64,000 nucleotides of DNA, taken from the NCBI RefSeq assembly GCF_031085165.1, contig NZ_JAVHTY010000005.1, forward strand, positions 186,001 to 250,000. The letters run 5' to 3'. The notes below the pieces were generated by a model. That model did no database searches. It worked only from the letters and a program-made list of their open reading frames with translations, and had not been told where the DNA came from. Origin of the DNA: Pseudomonas sp. 102515. Its GTDB lineage: Bacteria; Pseudomonadota; Gammaproteobacteria; Pseudomonadales; Pseudomonadaceae. Positions 30,770 to 40,229 of the stretch are shown here, piece by piece. The translations under genes were made by a program, and so were the position numbers. How positions within the stretch are numbered: the first letter of the stretch is position 1; the number at the start of each line of letters is the position of its first letter.

Positions 30770-31930
30770 ATGGGCGAGTTCGAAGCCATTCGACCCTATA
30801 ACGACGCGGAAGTCCCCGGGGTCCTGGCCCGCCTGATCGACGACGACCACTTCATCGCCATCCTCGCCGGCTATCGTTTCCCGCGCCTGTCCAAGGGACT
30901 CGGCTGGGTGGTGCGGCCCCTGCTGCGCACCCGCCTGCGCCAGGAATTGGGTGATATCCAGAGCGTCGCGGCGCTGCAGGACAAGCTCGAACCCTATGTG
31001 GATCGCGCCATCGAAAAGGCCTCGGACGGCGTCACCTACTCCGGAATCGACCAGCTGCGCAGCGGTCGGGCCTACCTGTTCCTGGCCAACCACCGCGACA
31101 TCGTGATGGACCCGGCCTTCGTCAACTATGCCGTCTACCACGCCGGTCTGCCAACGCCGCGCATCGCCATCGGCGACAACCTCCTGCAGAAGCCCTTCGT
31201 CAGCGACCTGATGCGGCTGAACAAGAGTTTCATCGTGCACCGCTCCATCAGCGGCCGTCGTGAAAAGCTGGCGGCGTACCAGAATCTGTCCGCCTACATC
31301 AATCACTCGATCCGCCGGGACGGCCAGTCCATCTGGATCGCCCAGGCCGAGGGCCGGGCCAAGGACGGCGACGACCGCACCGATTCGGCCATCCTCAAGA
31401 TGTTCCACATGAGCTGCAAGGACGAGCCCTTCGCCGAGCTGGTCAAGGCGTTGAACATCGTACCGGTGTCCATCAGCTACGAATTCGATCCCTGCGACCA
31501 GGCCAAGGCCCGCGAGCTGCACATCCGCGCCACCACCGGCAGCTACGCCAAGGCGCCGGGCGAGGACGACGTCAGCATCGCCCGGGGCATCACCGGCTAC
31601 AAGGGTCGGGTGCACGTGGCCTTTGGCGAGCCGGTCACGGGTGAGTTCGAGGATGCCAAGGCGCTGGCCCAGGAAATGGACCGGCAGATCCTCGGCAACT
31701 ACCGGCTGTTCCCGGCCAGCTACCTGGCCTATGCCGCCTGGGAGGGCCGCGACCCGGACCTGGCCGTGCCCGCGGTGGGCACCCTGTTTCCCGCCGAGGA
31801 AATCGCGGTCGCCCGCGACGAATGGGCAAAGCGCCTGGCCGAATGCTCGGTGGAATACCGGCCGCAACTGGTGCGCCAGTACGCCCAGCCGGTGCTGAAC
31901 AAGTATCGCGTGCTGGCCGGCCTGGAATAG
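30770..31930 (+). CDS. 1-acyl-glycerol-3-phosphate acyltransferase family protein
   Basis: A 386-residue PlsC-like acyltransferase of the longer type. The catalytic motif is ANHRDIVMD, where His and Asp are separated by five residues rather than the usual four. Then come FIVHRSISGRREK (acceptor site), AQAEGRAKDG in place of PEGTR, and IVPVSISYEFDP. No clear membrane helix at the N-terminus. Likely acylates a lysophospholipid; exact acceptor unknown. ATG 30770 follows CAAGAGAAC. Confidence 0.8.
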   Translation: MGEFEAIRPYNDAEVPGVLARLIDDDHFIAILAGYRFPRLSKGLGWVVRPLLRTRLRQELGDIQSVAALQDKLEPYVDRAIEKASDGVTYSGIDQLRSGRAYLFLANHRDIVMDPAFVNYAVYHAGLPTPRIAIGDNLLQKPFVSDLMRLNKSFIVHRSISGRREKLAAYQNLSAYINHSIRRDGQSIWIAQAEGRAKDGDDRTDSAILKMFHMSCKDEPFAELVKALNIVPVSISYEFDPCDQAKARELHIRATTGSYAKAPGEDDVSIARGITGYKGRVHVAFGEPVTGEFEDAKALAQEMDRQILGNYRLFPASYLAYAAWEGRDPDLAVPAVGTLFPAEEIAVARDEWAKRLAECSVEYRPQLVRQYAQPVLNKYRVLAGLE

Positions 31931-31940
31931 CGGTCAGCTA

Positions 31941-31980
31941 CCCACGAAAAAGCCCGGCAGGTGCCGGGCTTTTTCGTGGG
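31941..31980. terminator. Strong bidirectional terminator
   Basis: A perfect 18-bp stem (left arm 31941-31958, right arm 31963-31980) with a 4-base loop. A5 and T5 tracts lie inside the stem, so it works for the rightward acyltransferase and the leftward YajG-like gene. Confidence 0.9.
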
Positions 31981-31990
31981 CGTCAGGTTT

Positions 31991-32578
31991 TCAGCGGCCG
32001 CTGAGCACCTGGACCACGGTCGGATCCTTGAACACCCGGGTCAGGGCGTCGCTCAGCACATCGCTGACCAGTTTGGTGTTGGCCTCGGCGTTGGGCGCCA
32101 TGCCGAAACGCTGATTGAGGCTGGCGCCATAGCGACCCTTGTAGCCGCGCTGGCTGTTGCGCACCTCGACCTGGAAGGCCGCGGCGACGTCGGAGGCGGT
32201 GACGTACAGCTCCTTGGGCGACTGGTAGTTCAGTTCGGCCAGGGTCAGGGTCAGCTGGGGCGCACCGGGACCGGCGTTGGGCGACGGGGTGAAGCCCATC
32301 TGGCGGACCGCCTTCTCGGCTTCGGCCTGCAGCTTGGGAATCACGTCCTGGGTCTGCACCACCACCACGCTGGTGTCAGGATAGAGACCGCCGCGGGTGC
32401 CGAGGGTGAAGGAGGAACGGCCGTCGACCACCCGGACCGAGACCGGCTGGCCCTGGCCGACCGGCGCGATGGGCGCGGTGATCTGGGGTTGCGGACTCAA
32501 TTGCTGAGGGCTGCTGGCGCAGCCGGCCAGGGTCAGACCAGTGGCGGCGAGCAGGCCGAGCAACAGGCGATAGCGCAT
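31991..32578 (-). CDS. YajG-type outer membrane lipoprotein
   Basis: A 195-residue lipoprotein with lipobox LAGC and Cys20. It shows the YajG family pattern SVRVVDGRSSFTLGTRGGLYPDTSVV (about 47-72), followed by a long alpha/beta domain. Function is poorly known; an envelope role is inferred. Start at 32578; the upstream frame adds no signal. Not operonic with the efflux genes, because a hairpin and 117 bp separate them. Confidence 0.85.
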   Translation of the reverse strand: MRYRLLLGLLAATGLTLAGCASSPQQLSPQPQITAPIAPVGQGQPVSVRVVDGRSSFTLGTRGGLYPDTSVVVVQTQDVIPKLQAEAEKAVRQMGFTPSPNAGPGAPQLTLTLAELNYQSPKELYVTASDVAAAFQVEVRNSQRGYKGRYGASLNQRFGMAPNAEANTKLVSDVLSDALTRVFKDPTVVQVLSGR

Positions 32579-32655
32579 GCAGAGACTCCGAAGAAAGGGA
32601 CAGGGGGCAGTATACCCAGCCCCCCAGCGGCGTCGATAGACAGGCATCCCGGACA

Positions 32656-32686
32656 AGCAGACGCCGGCACGAGGCCGGCGTCTGCT
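32656..32686 (-). terminator. Hairpin after oprM, possible terminator
   Basis: A 13-bp perfect stem (AGCAGACGCCGGC with GCCGGCGTCTGCT) with loop ACGAG, 10 bp past the oprM stop. There is no T-run on the minus strand, so termination may be weak or the hairpin may protect the 3' end. Confidence 0.5.
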
Positions 32687-32695
32687 GGAGCAGGG

Positions 32696-34198
32696 TCAGG
32701 GCTTGGCCGCCAATGGCGGTCGCGTCTGGCTGCGTTCCAGCCAGCCACCGCCGAGGGCCTTGTACAGGGTGACCTCGCTGTTGAGCTGGTTGAGCCGATC
32801 GGTGATCAGCTGCTGCTGGGCGCTGTACAGCGAGCGCTGGGCGTCGAGCACCGTGAGGTAGTTGTCGATGCCCTGGCGATAGCGCAGGTTGGCCAGGTCG
32901 TAGTACTCCTGGCTGGCCTGCACCAGGTCCTGCTGGGCCTGCAGCTGGTCGTCGTAGGTACCCTTCGCCGCCAGGGCATCGGCCACCTCGCGGAAGGCGG
33001 TCTGGATCGACTTCTCGTAGGTAGCGACGTTGATGTCCTTCTGGATCCTGGCGGCATCCAGGCTGGCCTTGAGACTGCCGGCCGTGAAGATCGGGATGTT
33101 GATGCTCGGCGAGAAGGTCCAGTAGCCGGAGCCGGCGTCGAACAGGCCGTTCAGATCCCGGCTGGCCGTGCCGCCCTGGGCGGTCAGACTGATGCGCGGG
33201 AAGAAGGCCGCCCGCGCCGCGCCGATGTTGGCGTTGGCGGCGCGCAGCTGCAACTCGGACTGGAGGATGTCCGGACGCTTCTGCAGGAGATCCGACGGCA
33301 GGTTGGCCGGCAGGTCGGCGAGCAGATCGGTGCCGTCCAACCCCTTGCTCCGCGGCAGCTCCGCCGGGATCGAGGTACCCAGCAGCAGGGCCAGGGCATT
33401 GCGATCCTGGGCCACCTGGCGAGTGTACTGCGCCAGATTCGCCCGCGCCCCTTCCAGGGCGGTGCGCGACTGGCGCAGGTCCAGGCCGCTGGCCACGCCG
33501 TTCTCCACGGTCTGGCGGGTCAGGTCGTAGGAGCGCTGATAGGCCGCCAGGGTCTCGCGGGTCAGTTGCAGCATGCGCTGGTCGGTGAGCCAGGCGTAGT
33601 AGGCGTTGGCCACTTCCGAGACCAGTGAGATCTGGGTGCTGCGGCGCCCTTCGCTGGTGGCGAAGTAGTTGAGCAGCGCCTGCTCGCTGAGGCTGCGCAG
33701 GCGACCGAAGAGGTCCAGCTCATAGGAGGTGAAACCCAGGGTCACACTGTACTGGCTGCTGATGCTGCCGCCACCGCCGCCACCCGCGCCATTGGCGCTG
33801 TTGCCGGCGAGCAGTTCGCGGATGGCGGAGACCTGGCTCAGGTCCTCCGGCTGGCGGGTACGGGTCCCGGTGCCGCTGACCGCGATGTCGGGAAACAGCT
33901 CGGCGCGCTGCACGCGGTACTGCGCCTGGTAGAGGCGCACGTTCAGCGCGGCCTGGCGCAGGTCGCGGTTGTTGTCCAGCGCCAGCTGGATCAGCCGCTG
34001 CAGGGCCGGGTCGCGATAGAAATCGCGCCAGCCGATGTCGGCCGCCTGCTGGTCGCGATTGACCGTCAGGACATCGTAGGCCTGGCCATGGGGCCAGGCA
34101 TTCTCCACCGGCGCATTGGGTCGCTGGTAATCGGGGATCAGGCTGCAGCCGGACACCGCCAGCATGCCCACGACCACCGCCAAGACAGACTTCTTCAT
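32696..34198 (-). CDS. oprM: Outer membrane efflux channel, OprM/TtgC type
   Basis: A 500-residue TolC-family lipoprotein with lipobox VSGC and Cys18. It has two repeated outer-membrane-efflux halves ([59 protein letters not shown]), typical of OprM. A Gly-rich insert GAGGGGGGS lies near 140-150. Start at 34198 follows AAGGA. It is 1 bp after the RND gene stop, forming the third gene of the operon. It provides the exit duct for drugs and solvents. Confidence 0.94.
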   Translation of the reverse strand: MKKSVLAVVVGMLAVSGCSLIPDYQRPNAPVENAWPHGQAYDVLTVNRDQQAADIGWRDFYRDPALQRLIQLALDNNRDLRQAALNVRLYQAQYRVQRAELFPDIAVSGTGTRTRQPEDLSQVSAIRELLAGNSANGAGGGGGGSISSQYSVTLGFTSYELDLFGRLRSLSEQALLNYFATSEGRRSTQISLVSEVANAYYAWLTDQRMLQLTRETLAAYQRSYDLTRQTVENGVASGLDLRQSRTALEGARANLAQYTRQVAQDRNALALLLGTSIPAELPRSKGLDGTDLLADLPANLPSDLLQKRPDILQSELQLRAANANIGAARAAFFPRISLTAQGGTASRDLNGLFDAGSGYWTFSPSINIPIFTAGSLKASLDAARIQKDINVATYEKSIQTAFREVADALAAKGTYDDQLQAQQDLVQASQEYYDLANLRYRQGIDNYLTVLDAQRSLYSAQQQLITDRLNQLNSEVTLYKALGGGWLERSQTRPPLAAKP

Positions 34199-34199
34199 A

Positions 34200-37100
34200 T
34201 CAGTGTCCTTCCTTGCCATGGGCTTCCTGGTCCTTGGTGGCCTTGTCCTTGAACAGGCTGCTGACCACCACGTAGAACATGGGAATCCAGAAGATCGCCA
34301 GGATCGTGGCGGTGAGCATGCCGCCGATCACGCCGGTACCCACGGCGTGCTGACTGCCAGAGCTCGCGCCCGAAGAGATCGCCAAGGGCACCACGCCCAG
34401 GATGAAGGCCATGGAGGTCATGATGATGGGCCGCAGGCGCATGCGCGATGCTTCCACCGCCGCGTCGACGATGTTCTTGCCGCCCTCGTGCAGCTCCTTG
34501 GCGAACTCCACGATCAGGATGGCGTTCTTCGCCGCCAGGCCAATGGTGGTGAGTAGACCGACCTGGAAGAACACGTCGTTGGCGAGGCCGCGGAAGTAGG
34601 TGGCCAACAGCGCACCGATGACGCCCAGTGGCACCACCAGGAGCACCGCGATCGGAATCGACCAACTCTCGTATAGCGCCGCCAGGCAAAGGAACACCAC
34701 CAGCATCGACAAGGCATAGAGCGCCGGTGCCTGGGAGCCCGACAGCCGCTCCTCGTAGGACAGACCGGTCCAGGCGATACCCACGCCCTGCGGCAGGTCC
34801 TTGGCCATGCGCTCGACCTCGGCCATGGCGTCACCGGTACTGTAGCTAGGCGCGGCGGATCCCAGGATCTCCAGCGAGGAGATGCCGTTGTAGCGCTCCA
34901 GCTTGGGCGAGCCGTAGATCCACTCGCCACGGGCGAAGGCCGACACCGGCACCATCTCGCCCGAGCCGTTGCGCACGTACCACTTGTTGAAATCCTCGGG
35001 ATTCATCCGTGCGCTGGCTTCGCCCTGCATGTACACCTTCTTCACCCGACCACGATCGATGAAGTCGTTGATGTAACTGGAGGCCCAGCCGCTGGACAGC
35101 GTCTGATTGACATCGCTCTGCGACAAACCGAGCGCCCGCACCTTTTCGTCGTCGACGATGAGCTTGAACTGCGGCTCGTCGTTGAGACCGTTGGGCCGGG
35201 TCTGCATCAGCTTGGGATTCTGCGCAGCCATGCCGAGCAGCTGATTGCGCGCGGCCATGAGCGCCTCGTGGCCAATGCCGCCGTTGTCCTGCAGATAGAA
35301 GTCGAAACCAGTGGCGTTACCCAGCTCCAGTACCGCGGGCGGTACCACCACGAAGACGATGGCATCCCGGATCTGCGAGAGATAGCCCATGGCGCGTCCG
35401 GCAACCGCACCGGCGGCGTCGTTGGCATCAGGGCGCTGGTCCCAGGGTTTCAACTGGATGAACGCCAAGCCCGAACTCTGACCGCGACCTGCGAAGTTGA
35501 AGCCGTTGACGGTGAACATCGAACCCACGGCTGGCTCGTTCTTCATCATCTGCTCGCGCATGGTATCGAGCACCTGCTGGGTGCGCTCGGCGGACGAACC
35601 GGGCGGTGTCGTGACCTGGCCGAACAGAATGCCCTGGTCTTCTTCGGGCAGGAAGGACGAGGGAATGCGCGTGAACAGGAAAGCCATGCCGGCGACGATG
35701 ACCACATAGACCAGCAGGAACGGGATCTTGTGGCGGATCACCGCGGCGACGCTGCGCTCGTAACGGTGCTGGCCGCTCTCGAACTTGCGATTGAACCAGC
35801 CGAAGAAACCACGCTTCTCGTGGTGCCCCTGCTTGACCGGCTTGAGCATGCTGGCGCACAGCGCGGGCGTGAAGACCAGAGCCACCAGTACCGACAACGC
35901 CATGGAAGTGACGATGGTGATGGAAAACTGGCGATAGATCACCCCGGTGGAGCCACCAAAGAAGGCCATGGGCACGAACACCGCCGACAGCACCAGAGCG
36001 ATACCCACCAGGGCGCCCTGGATCTGCTCCATCGACTTACGGGTCGCTTCCTTGGGCGAGAGCCCCTCCTCGGCCATCACCCGCTCGACGTTTTCCACCA
36101 CCACGATGGCATCGTCCACCAGCAGGCCGATGGCCAACACCATGCCGAACATGGTCAGGATGTTGATGGTGAAACCGGCGGCCAGCAGCACCGCGAAGGT
36201 ACCCAGCAGGACTACCGGTACGGCCATGGTCGGAATCAGGGTGGCCCGGAAGTTCTGCAGGAACAGGAACATCACCAGGAACACCAGCAGGATCGCCTCA
36301 CCCAGGGTCTTGACCACCTCGTGAATGGACGCGGTCACTACCGGCGTGGTGTCATAGGGATAGACCACGTCCATGCCTTCGGGCATGAACGGTTTGAGGC
36401 GGTCGATGGTGGCGTGGACCGCCTTGGCGGTGTCCAGGGCGTTGGCCCCGGTGGCCAGACGCAGGGCCATACCCGAAGCCGGCTTACCGTTGAACTGGGC
36501 ATCGATGGACGAGTTCTCGCCACCCAGTTCGATCCGCGCGACGTCACGCAGCCGAACCTGGGCACCGCTCTGATCCACCTTGAGGAAGATCTTGCCGAAT
36601 TCCTCGGCCGAGGTCAGGCGGGTCTTGCCGATGATGGTGGCGTTGAGCTGCTGGCCCTTGACCGCCGGCAGGCCACCGAGCTGACCCGAGGCGATCTGCA
36701 CGTTCTGGCTGCTGACCGCATTGCTGACATCGACCGGGGTCAGCTGATACTTGAACAGCTTGTCCGGATCCAGCCAGATACGCATGGCGTACTGCGAGCC
36801 GAATACCTGGAAGTCGCCGACACCGCTGGTCCGCGCGATGGGATCCTGCATGTTGGAGACGATGTAGTTGGACAGGTCGTCCTTGGTCAGGGAGCCGTCC
36901 TTGGAGACCAGGCCCACCACCATCATGAAGTTGCGCTGGTACTTGGCGACGCGGATACCCTGTTGCTGCACTTCCTGTGGCAGCAAGGGCGTCGCCAGCT
37001 GCAGCTTGTTCTGCACCTGGACCTGGGCGATGTCCGAGTTGGTACCCTGATTGAAGGTCACGATGATGGTCATGCTGCCGTCGGAGTTGGACTCCGAGGA

Positions 37101-37334
37101 GATGTACCTGAGGTTGTCGATCCCGTTCATCTGTTGCTCGATGACCTGGACCACGGTGTCCTGCACCGTCTGCGCCGAGGCGCCAGGATAGGTCACCTGG
37201 ATCGAGACCGCCGGAGCGGCGATGTTCGGGTACTGGTTGATCGGCAGATTGACGATCGCCAGGATGCCGGCGAGCATCATCACCAGGGCGATTACCCAGG
37301 CGAAGATGGGCCGGTCGATGAAGAACTTTGACAT
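34200..37334 (-). CDS. mexB: RND efflux pump inner membrane transporter, MexB/TtgB type
   Basis: A 1044-residue HAE-1 family proton-driven exporter with 12 helices and two large periplasmic loops. [23 protein letters not shown] at the start, the proton-relay Asp pair in [17 protein letters not shown] (about 405-420), and [15 protein letters not shown] are hallmarks. Near full identity of motifs to MexB/TtgB suggests broad export of antibiotics, solvents and plant phenolics. Second gene of mexAB-oprM. Length is normal. Confidence 0.96.
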   Translation of the reverse strand: MSKFFIDRPIFAWVIALVMMLAGILAIVNLPINQYPNIAAPAVSIQVTYPGASAQTVQDTVVQVIEQQMNGIDNLRYISSESNSDGSMTIIVTFNQGTNSDIAQVQVQNKLQLATPLLPQEVQQQGIRVAKYQRNFMMVVGLVSKDGSLTKDDLSNYIVSNMQDPIARTSGVGDFQVFGSQYAMRIWLDPDKLFKYQLTPVDVSNAVSSQNVQIASGQLGGLPAVKGQQLNATIIGKTRLTSAEEFGKIFLKVDQSGAQVRLRDVARIELGGENSSIDAQFNGKPASGMALRLATGANALDTAKAVHATIDRLKPFMPEGMDVVYPYDTTPVVTASIHEVVKTLGEAILLVFLVMFLFLQNFRATLIPTMAVPVVLLGTFAVLLAAGFTINILTMFGMVLAIGLLVDDAIVVVENVERVMAEEGLSPKEATRKSMEQIQGALVGIALVLSAVFVPMAFFGGSTGVIYRQFSITIVTSMALSVLVALVFTPALCASMLKPVKQGHHEKRGFFGWFNRKFESGQHRYERSVAAVIRHKIPFLLVYVVIVAGMAFLFTRIPSSFLPEEDQGILFGQVTTPPGSSAERTQQVLDTMREQMMKNEPAVGSMFTVNGFNFAGRGQSSGLAFIQLKPWDQRPDANDAAGAVAGRAMGYLSQIRDAIVFVVVPPAVLELGNATGFDFYLQDNGGIGHEALMAARNQLLGMAAQNPKLMQTRPNGLNDEPQFKLIVDDEKVRALGLSQSDVNQTLSSGWASSYINDFIDRGRVKKVYMQGEASARMNPEDFNKWYVRNGSGEMVPVSAFARGEWIYGSPKLERYNGISSLEILGSAAPSYSTGDAMAEVERMAKDLPQGVGIAWTGLSYEERLSGSQAPALYALSMLVVFLCLAALYESWSIPIAVLLVVPLGVIGALLATYFRGLANDVFFQVGLLTTIGLAAKNAILIVEFAKELHEGGKNIVDAAVEASRMRLRPIIMTSMAFILGVVPLAISSGASSGSQHAVGTGVIGGMLTATILAIFWIPMFYVVVSSLFKDKATKDQEAHGKEGH

Positions 37335-37346
37335 CGGGCGCTCCCT

Positions 37347-38540
37347 TTATTGGCCCTGACCGGCCGGCTGCTGCTCGGCGGAGGCGACGTTGCCGGCAGG
37401 CTTGGCAGTGACACTGGCGCCGGGTTTAACCTTCTGCAGACCTTCGGTGATGACCTTGTCACCCGCTTTGATGCCTTTGGATACCAACCAGTCCGCACCC
37501 AAGGCCCGCTCGGTCACCAACTCGCGCAGCTCGACCTTGCCTTCCCCATTCACCACCATGGCGGTGGGCTTGCCCTTCTGATCACGTGTGACCCCTTGCT
37601 GGGGTACCAGGATGGCATTCTGGCGCACCCCCGATTGCAACTGGGCACGCACGAACATGCCGGGCAGCAGCAGCTTGTCGGGGTTGGGGAATTCGGCACG
37701 GATGGTCACCGAGCCGGTGCCCTGATCCACCGAGACCTCGGCGAACTTGAGCTTGCCGGAACGGCTGTAGGCACTGCCGTCTTCCAGCATCAGCTTGACC
37801 TCGGCGGCGTTCTCGCCCTGCACCTTCTGCAGTTGACCACTGTCCAGCTCGCGGCGCAGACGCAAGAGGTCGGTGGCGGACTGGGTGACGTCGACATAGA
37901 TGGGATCGAGCTGGGTGATGCTGGTCAGGGCGGTGGTCTGATCGGCGGTGACCAGGGCGCCTTCGGTCATCATCGAGCGGCCAATGCGGCCGGCGATGGG
38001 CGCGGCGACCTTAGTGTAGGCCAGATTGATCTCGGCATTGCGCAGGGCGGCCCTGGCCGATTCCACCTGGGCTTCATTCTGCCGCTGCATGGACAGCGCA
38101 TCGTCGGCTTCCTGCTTGCTGATCGCCTGTTCCTTGACCAGGGCGCCATAGCGCTGGGCCTTGAGCCGGTTCGACGCCAGGGTCGCCTGGGCCTGGGCCA
38201 GGGAGGCCTTGGCGGAATTGACGTTGGCTTCGTAGGTGCGCGGATCGATCTGATACAACTGCTGGCCAGCCTTCACGTCGGCACCTTCGGTGAAGGAGCG
38301 CTTGAGCAGGATGCCGCTCACCTGGGGCCGCACCTCGGCGATACGGAAGGCGGAGGTACGCCCGGGGAGTTCGTCGGTCAGGGTGACGGTGCGGGGTTGC
38401 ACCGTCACCACCCCGACTTCCGCAGGCTTCTGCTGTTGCTGCTGCTGGTCCTTGTTGTCCTGCTTGCCGCAGGCGCCCAGGGCCAGGGCCACGGCCAGCA
38501 GGGCGGGAGCGAAAAAGGCATGCGCCGGCTTGATCTGCAT
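37347..38540 (-). CDS. mexA: RND efflux periplasmic adaptor, MexA/TtgA type
   Basis: A 397-residue membrane fusion lipoprotein with lipobox LGAC and Cys24, followed by a Gln-rich run (QQQQQQ). The lipoyl halves RIAEVRPQVSGILLKRSFTEGADVKAGQQLYQIDPRTYEA and VAAPIAGRIGRSMMTEGALV flank an alpha-helical hairpin, then the beta-barrel. Start at 38540 follows AAGGA; a long upstream frame has no signal peptide and is not real. First gene of the operon; the promoter carries a TtgR-type operator. Confidence 0.95.
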   Translation of the reverse strand: MQIKPAHAFFAPALLAVALALGACGKQDNKDQQQQQQKPAEVGVVTVQPRTVTLTDELPGRTSAFRIAEVRPQVSGILLKRSFTEGADVKAGQQLYQIDPRTYEANVNSAKASLAQAQATLASNRLKAQRYGALVKEQAISKQEADDALSMQRQNEAQVESARAALRNAEINLAYTKVAAPIAGRIGRSMMTEGALVTADQTTALTSITQLDPIYVDVTQSATDLLRLRRELDSGQLQKVQGENAAEVKLMLEDGSAYSRSGKLKFAEVSVDQGTGSVTIRAEFPNPDKLLLPGMFVRAQLQSGVRQNAILVPQQGVTRDQKGKPTAMVVNGEGKVELRELVTERALGADWLVSKGIKAGDKVITEGLQKVKPGASVTAKPAGNVASAEQQPAGQGQ

Positions 38541-38629
38541 ATCAAAAGTCCTTGAAAGCGGGGAAATGAGCATGCGCAGCGCGCCTTGTGGATCCGCACC
38601 GGCTCGAGCATAGGATATTGTTATCAGAC

Positions 38630-38663
38630 AAATATACTTACGTTCACGACTGTTTGTAAATAA
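38630..38663 (-). promoter_or_regulatory. mexA promoter with TtgR-type operator
   Basis: On the minus strand TTATTTACAAACA is followed about 10 bases later by GTAAGTATATTTG. TTTACA (38660-38655) and TATATT (38636-38631) form -35 and -10 boxes with an 18-bp spacer. The block closely matches, from memory, the P. putida ttgR/ttgA operator (ATTTACAAACA ... GTAAGTATATT), which the TetR-type repressor TtgR covers. Confidence 0.75.
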
Positions 38664-38837
38664 CCCAAGTGCCATGCTCGGGTATTTCGCCGGATACGAC
38701 GACCCCTCGCGAAAACGACTATTCCGAGAAAAGTCAGGCCGGTGCGGCCGACCTCGGTAGCAGACCATGCGGCGGGAGCCGAGTTCTGCCGGGGAATCCC
38801 GGTGGCGCCCGGCTCGTCGGCAAAGACGACCAGGCAC

Positions 38838-38866
38838 AAAAATGCCGGACGAATCCGGCATCTTTG
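38838..38866 (-). terminator. Rho-independent terminator of yceI
   Basis: 8-bp arms ATGCCGGA and TCCGGCAT with a 4-base loop, 27 bp past the yceI stop. On the minus strand it is followed by TTTTTG. Confidence 0.8.
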
Positions 38867-38888
38867 GTTACAACCTGCAGGCGTCCCG

Positions 38889-39467
38889 TTACTGGCGCAC
38901 GCCTTCGAAGGACAGCATGAATTCCACTTCCTGGGATTTCGGGCCGAGGTCCTTCTGGATGTTGAAGTCCTTGAGCTTGAGGGTGGTGGTGCCCTCGAAG
39001 CCGGCACGGTAGCCGCCCCACGGGTCCTTGCCCTCGCCCATGAAGTGGGCCTTGATGGTGACCGGCTTGGTCACGCCGTTCAGGGTCAGGTTGCCGGTGA
39101 CGTCGGCGGTGCCGTCGCCAGTGGGGGTGACCTTGGTCGATTCGAAGCTGGCCTGGGGATGGGCGGCGACGTTGAGGAAGTCGGCGCTGCGCAGGTGCTT
39201 GTCACGCTCGGCGTGGTTGGTGTCGACGCTGTCGGTGTTGATGGTCACCTTGACCTTGTCGGCGGCCGGATCCTTGGCATCGAAGCTGAAGTTGCCGTCG
39301 AAGTCCTTGAAGGTGCCGTACAGCCAGCTGTAGCCCAGGTGCTGGATACGGAACTGAATGAAGGCGTGCTGGCCCTGCTTGTCGATCTTGTAGTCGGCGG
39401 CCATGGCCTGGCCAGCGCCCAGCAGAGCGGTACCCAGGGCCAGGGCGGCAACGGTTTTCTTCAGCAT
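38889..39467 (-). CDS. YceI family periplasmic protein (PasP-like)
   Basis: A 192-residue secreted lipocalin-like protein. Its signal peptide is about 1-23 (ending GQAMA), then [35 protein letters not shown]. The family binds isoprenoids in a beta-barrel. The P. aeruginosa homologue next to mexR is PasP, reported as a small secreted protease. Start at 39467 has GGAG 8 bp upstream. It follows the cytochrome b561 gene by 35 bp, a common yceJ-yceI operon. Confidence 0.92.
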   Translation of the reverse strand: MLKKTVAALALGTALLGAGQAMAADYKIDKQGQHAFIQFRIQHLGYSWLYGTFKDFDGNFSFDAKDPAADKVKVTINTDSVDTNHAERDKHLRSADFLNVAAHPQASFESTKVTPTGDGTADVTGNLTLNGVTKPVTIKAHFMGEGKDPWGGYRAGFEGTTTLKLKDFNIQKDLGPKSQEVEFMLSFEGVRQ

Positions 39468-39502
39468 TGGATGGAGCTCCATGTGGTGGTGGGAAGCGAA
39501 CA

Positions 39503-40057
39503 TCAGGAAGGGGTGTGGACCCGGCCGAGCATGCGGACCAGGGTGCCGTCGCGGTCGACGAAGTGGTGCTTGAGCGCGGCCAGCATGTGCAGGCCGGCCA
39601 GGATGATCAGCGTCCAGGCGAACCAGAGGTGGATCTTGCCGGCGGTATCGGCCTGCTCCGGCAGGCCGCTCAGGGTCGCCGGAACCTTGAACCAGCCGAA
39701 GACATCGATGGCCACGCCATCGGCGGTGGAGATGAGGTAGCCGGCCACCATGACGCTGAGCATCAGCCCGTAGAGCAGGAAGTGCCCGGCACCCGCGGCG
39801 CGGCGCACCAGGGGGCTGCCCTCCACCGGCGGCGGCGGACTGACCAGGCGCCAGAGCAGGCGCAGCACCAGGGCGATCAGCAAGAGGATGCCGGCGCTCT
39901 TATGCAGTTCGGGGGCGGTGTGGTACCAGGTGTCGTAGTAGTCCAGGGTGCGCATCCACAGGCCGGAGGCGAACATGGCGACGATCGCCAGGGCCATGAC
40001 CCAATGCAGAACCAGACTTACCAGACCGTAGCGAAGGCCATCGTTGCGCCAGTGCAT
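39503..40057 (-). CDS. Cytochrome b561 (YceJ-type)
   Basis: A 184-residue four-helix di-heme membrane cytochrome. Heme-ligand histidines are in [15 protein letters not shown] (about His18), [14 protein letters not shown] (about His52), [18 protein letters not shown] and [16 protein letters not shown]. It transfers electrons between the quinone pool and a periplasmic partner, possibly the co-transcribed YceI protein or its ligand (inference). Start ATG 40057 follows AGGAGAGAA. Confidence 0.92.
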   Translation of the reverse strand: MHWRNDGLRYGLVSLVLHWVMALAIVAMFASGLWMRTLDYYDTWYHTAPELHKSAGILLLIALVLRLLWRLVSPPPPVEGSPLVRRAAGAGHFLLYGLMLSVMVAGYLISTADGVAIDVFGWFKVPATLSGLPEQADTAGKIHLWFAWTLIILAGLHMLAALKHHFVDRDGTLVRMLGRVHTPS

Positions 40058-40229
40058 CGCTTTTCTCTCCTGAAAAAGCTTTGCCTAAGCCTAGCCGCAA
40101 ACGTATCGATGGAAAGCGGAAAAAGTCTCGACTCAATATCGAAGGAATCGATGGATCGGACGGCGCGCGCGCGCCCGTCCGCTCCGGCCCAGACGCTGCA
40201 CGATGGCAGCGCCCGGGCTCGGGCCTCGA

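Larger units (their letters stand above)
38541..38888. other. 348-bp region between mexA and yceI without a supported gene
   Basis: In P. aeruginosa a mexR gene (MarR family) occupies this place, and in P. putida a divergent ttgR does so for ttgA. Here neither strand encodes a MarR or TetR HTH, and the short open frames are low-complexity. It holds the mexA promoter/operator on its left side and the yceI terminator on its right side. Confidence 0.75.

Noticed and set aside
35268..37331. Plus-strand open frame of 687 codons opposite mexB
   Set aside because: His/Asp/Gln-rich shadow of a highly conserved RND pump gene; no start signal or domain.
38669..38920. Possible remnant of mexR or ttgR between mexA and yceI
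   Set aside because: Translated frames show no MarR or TetR helix-turn-helix or any recognisable fragment; the region looks like plain intergenic DNA.
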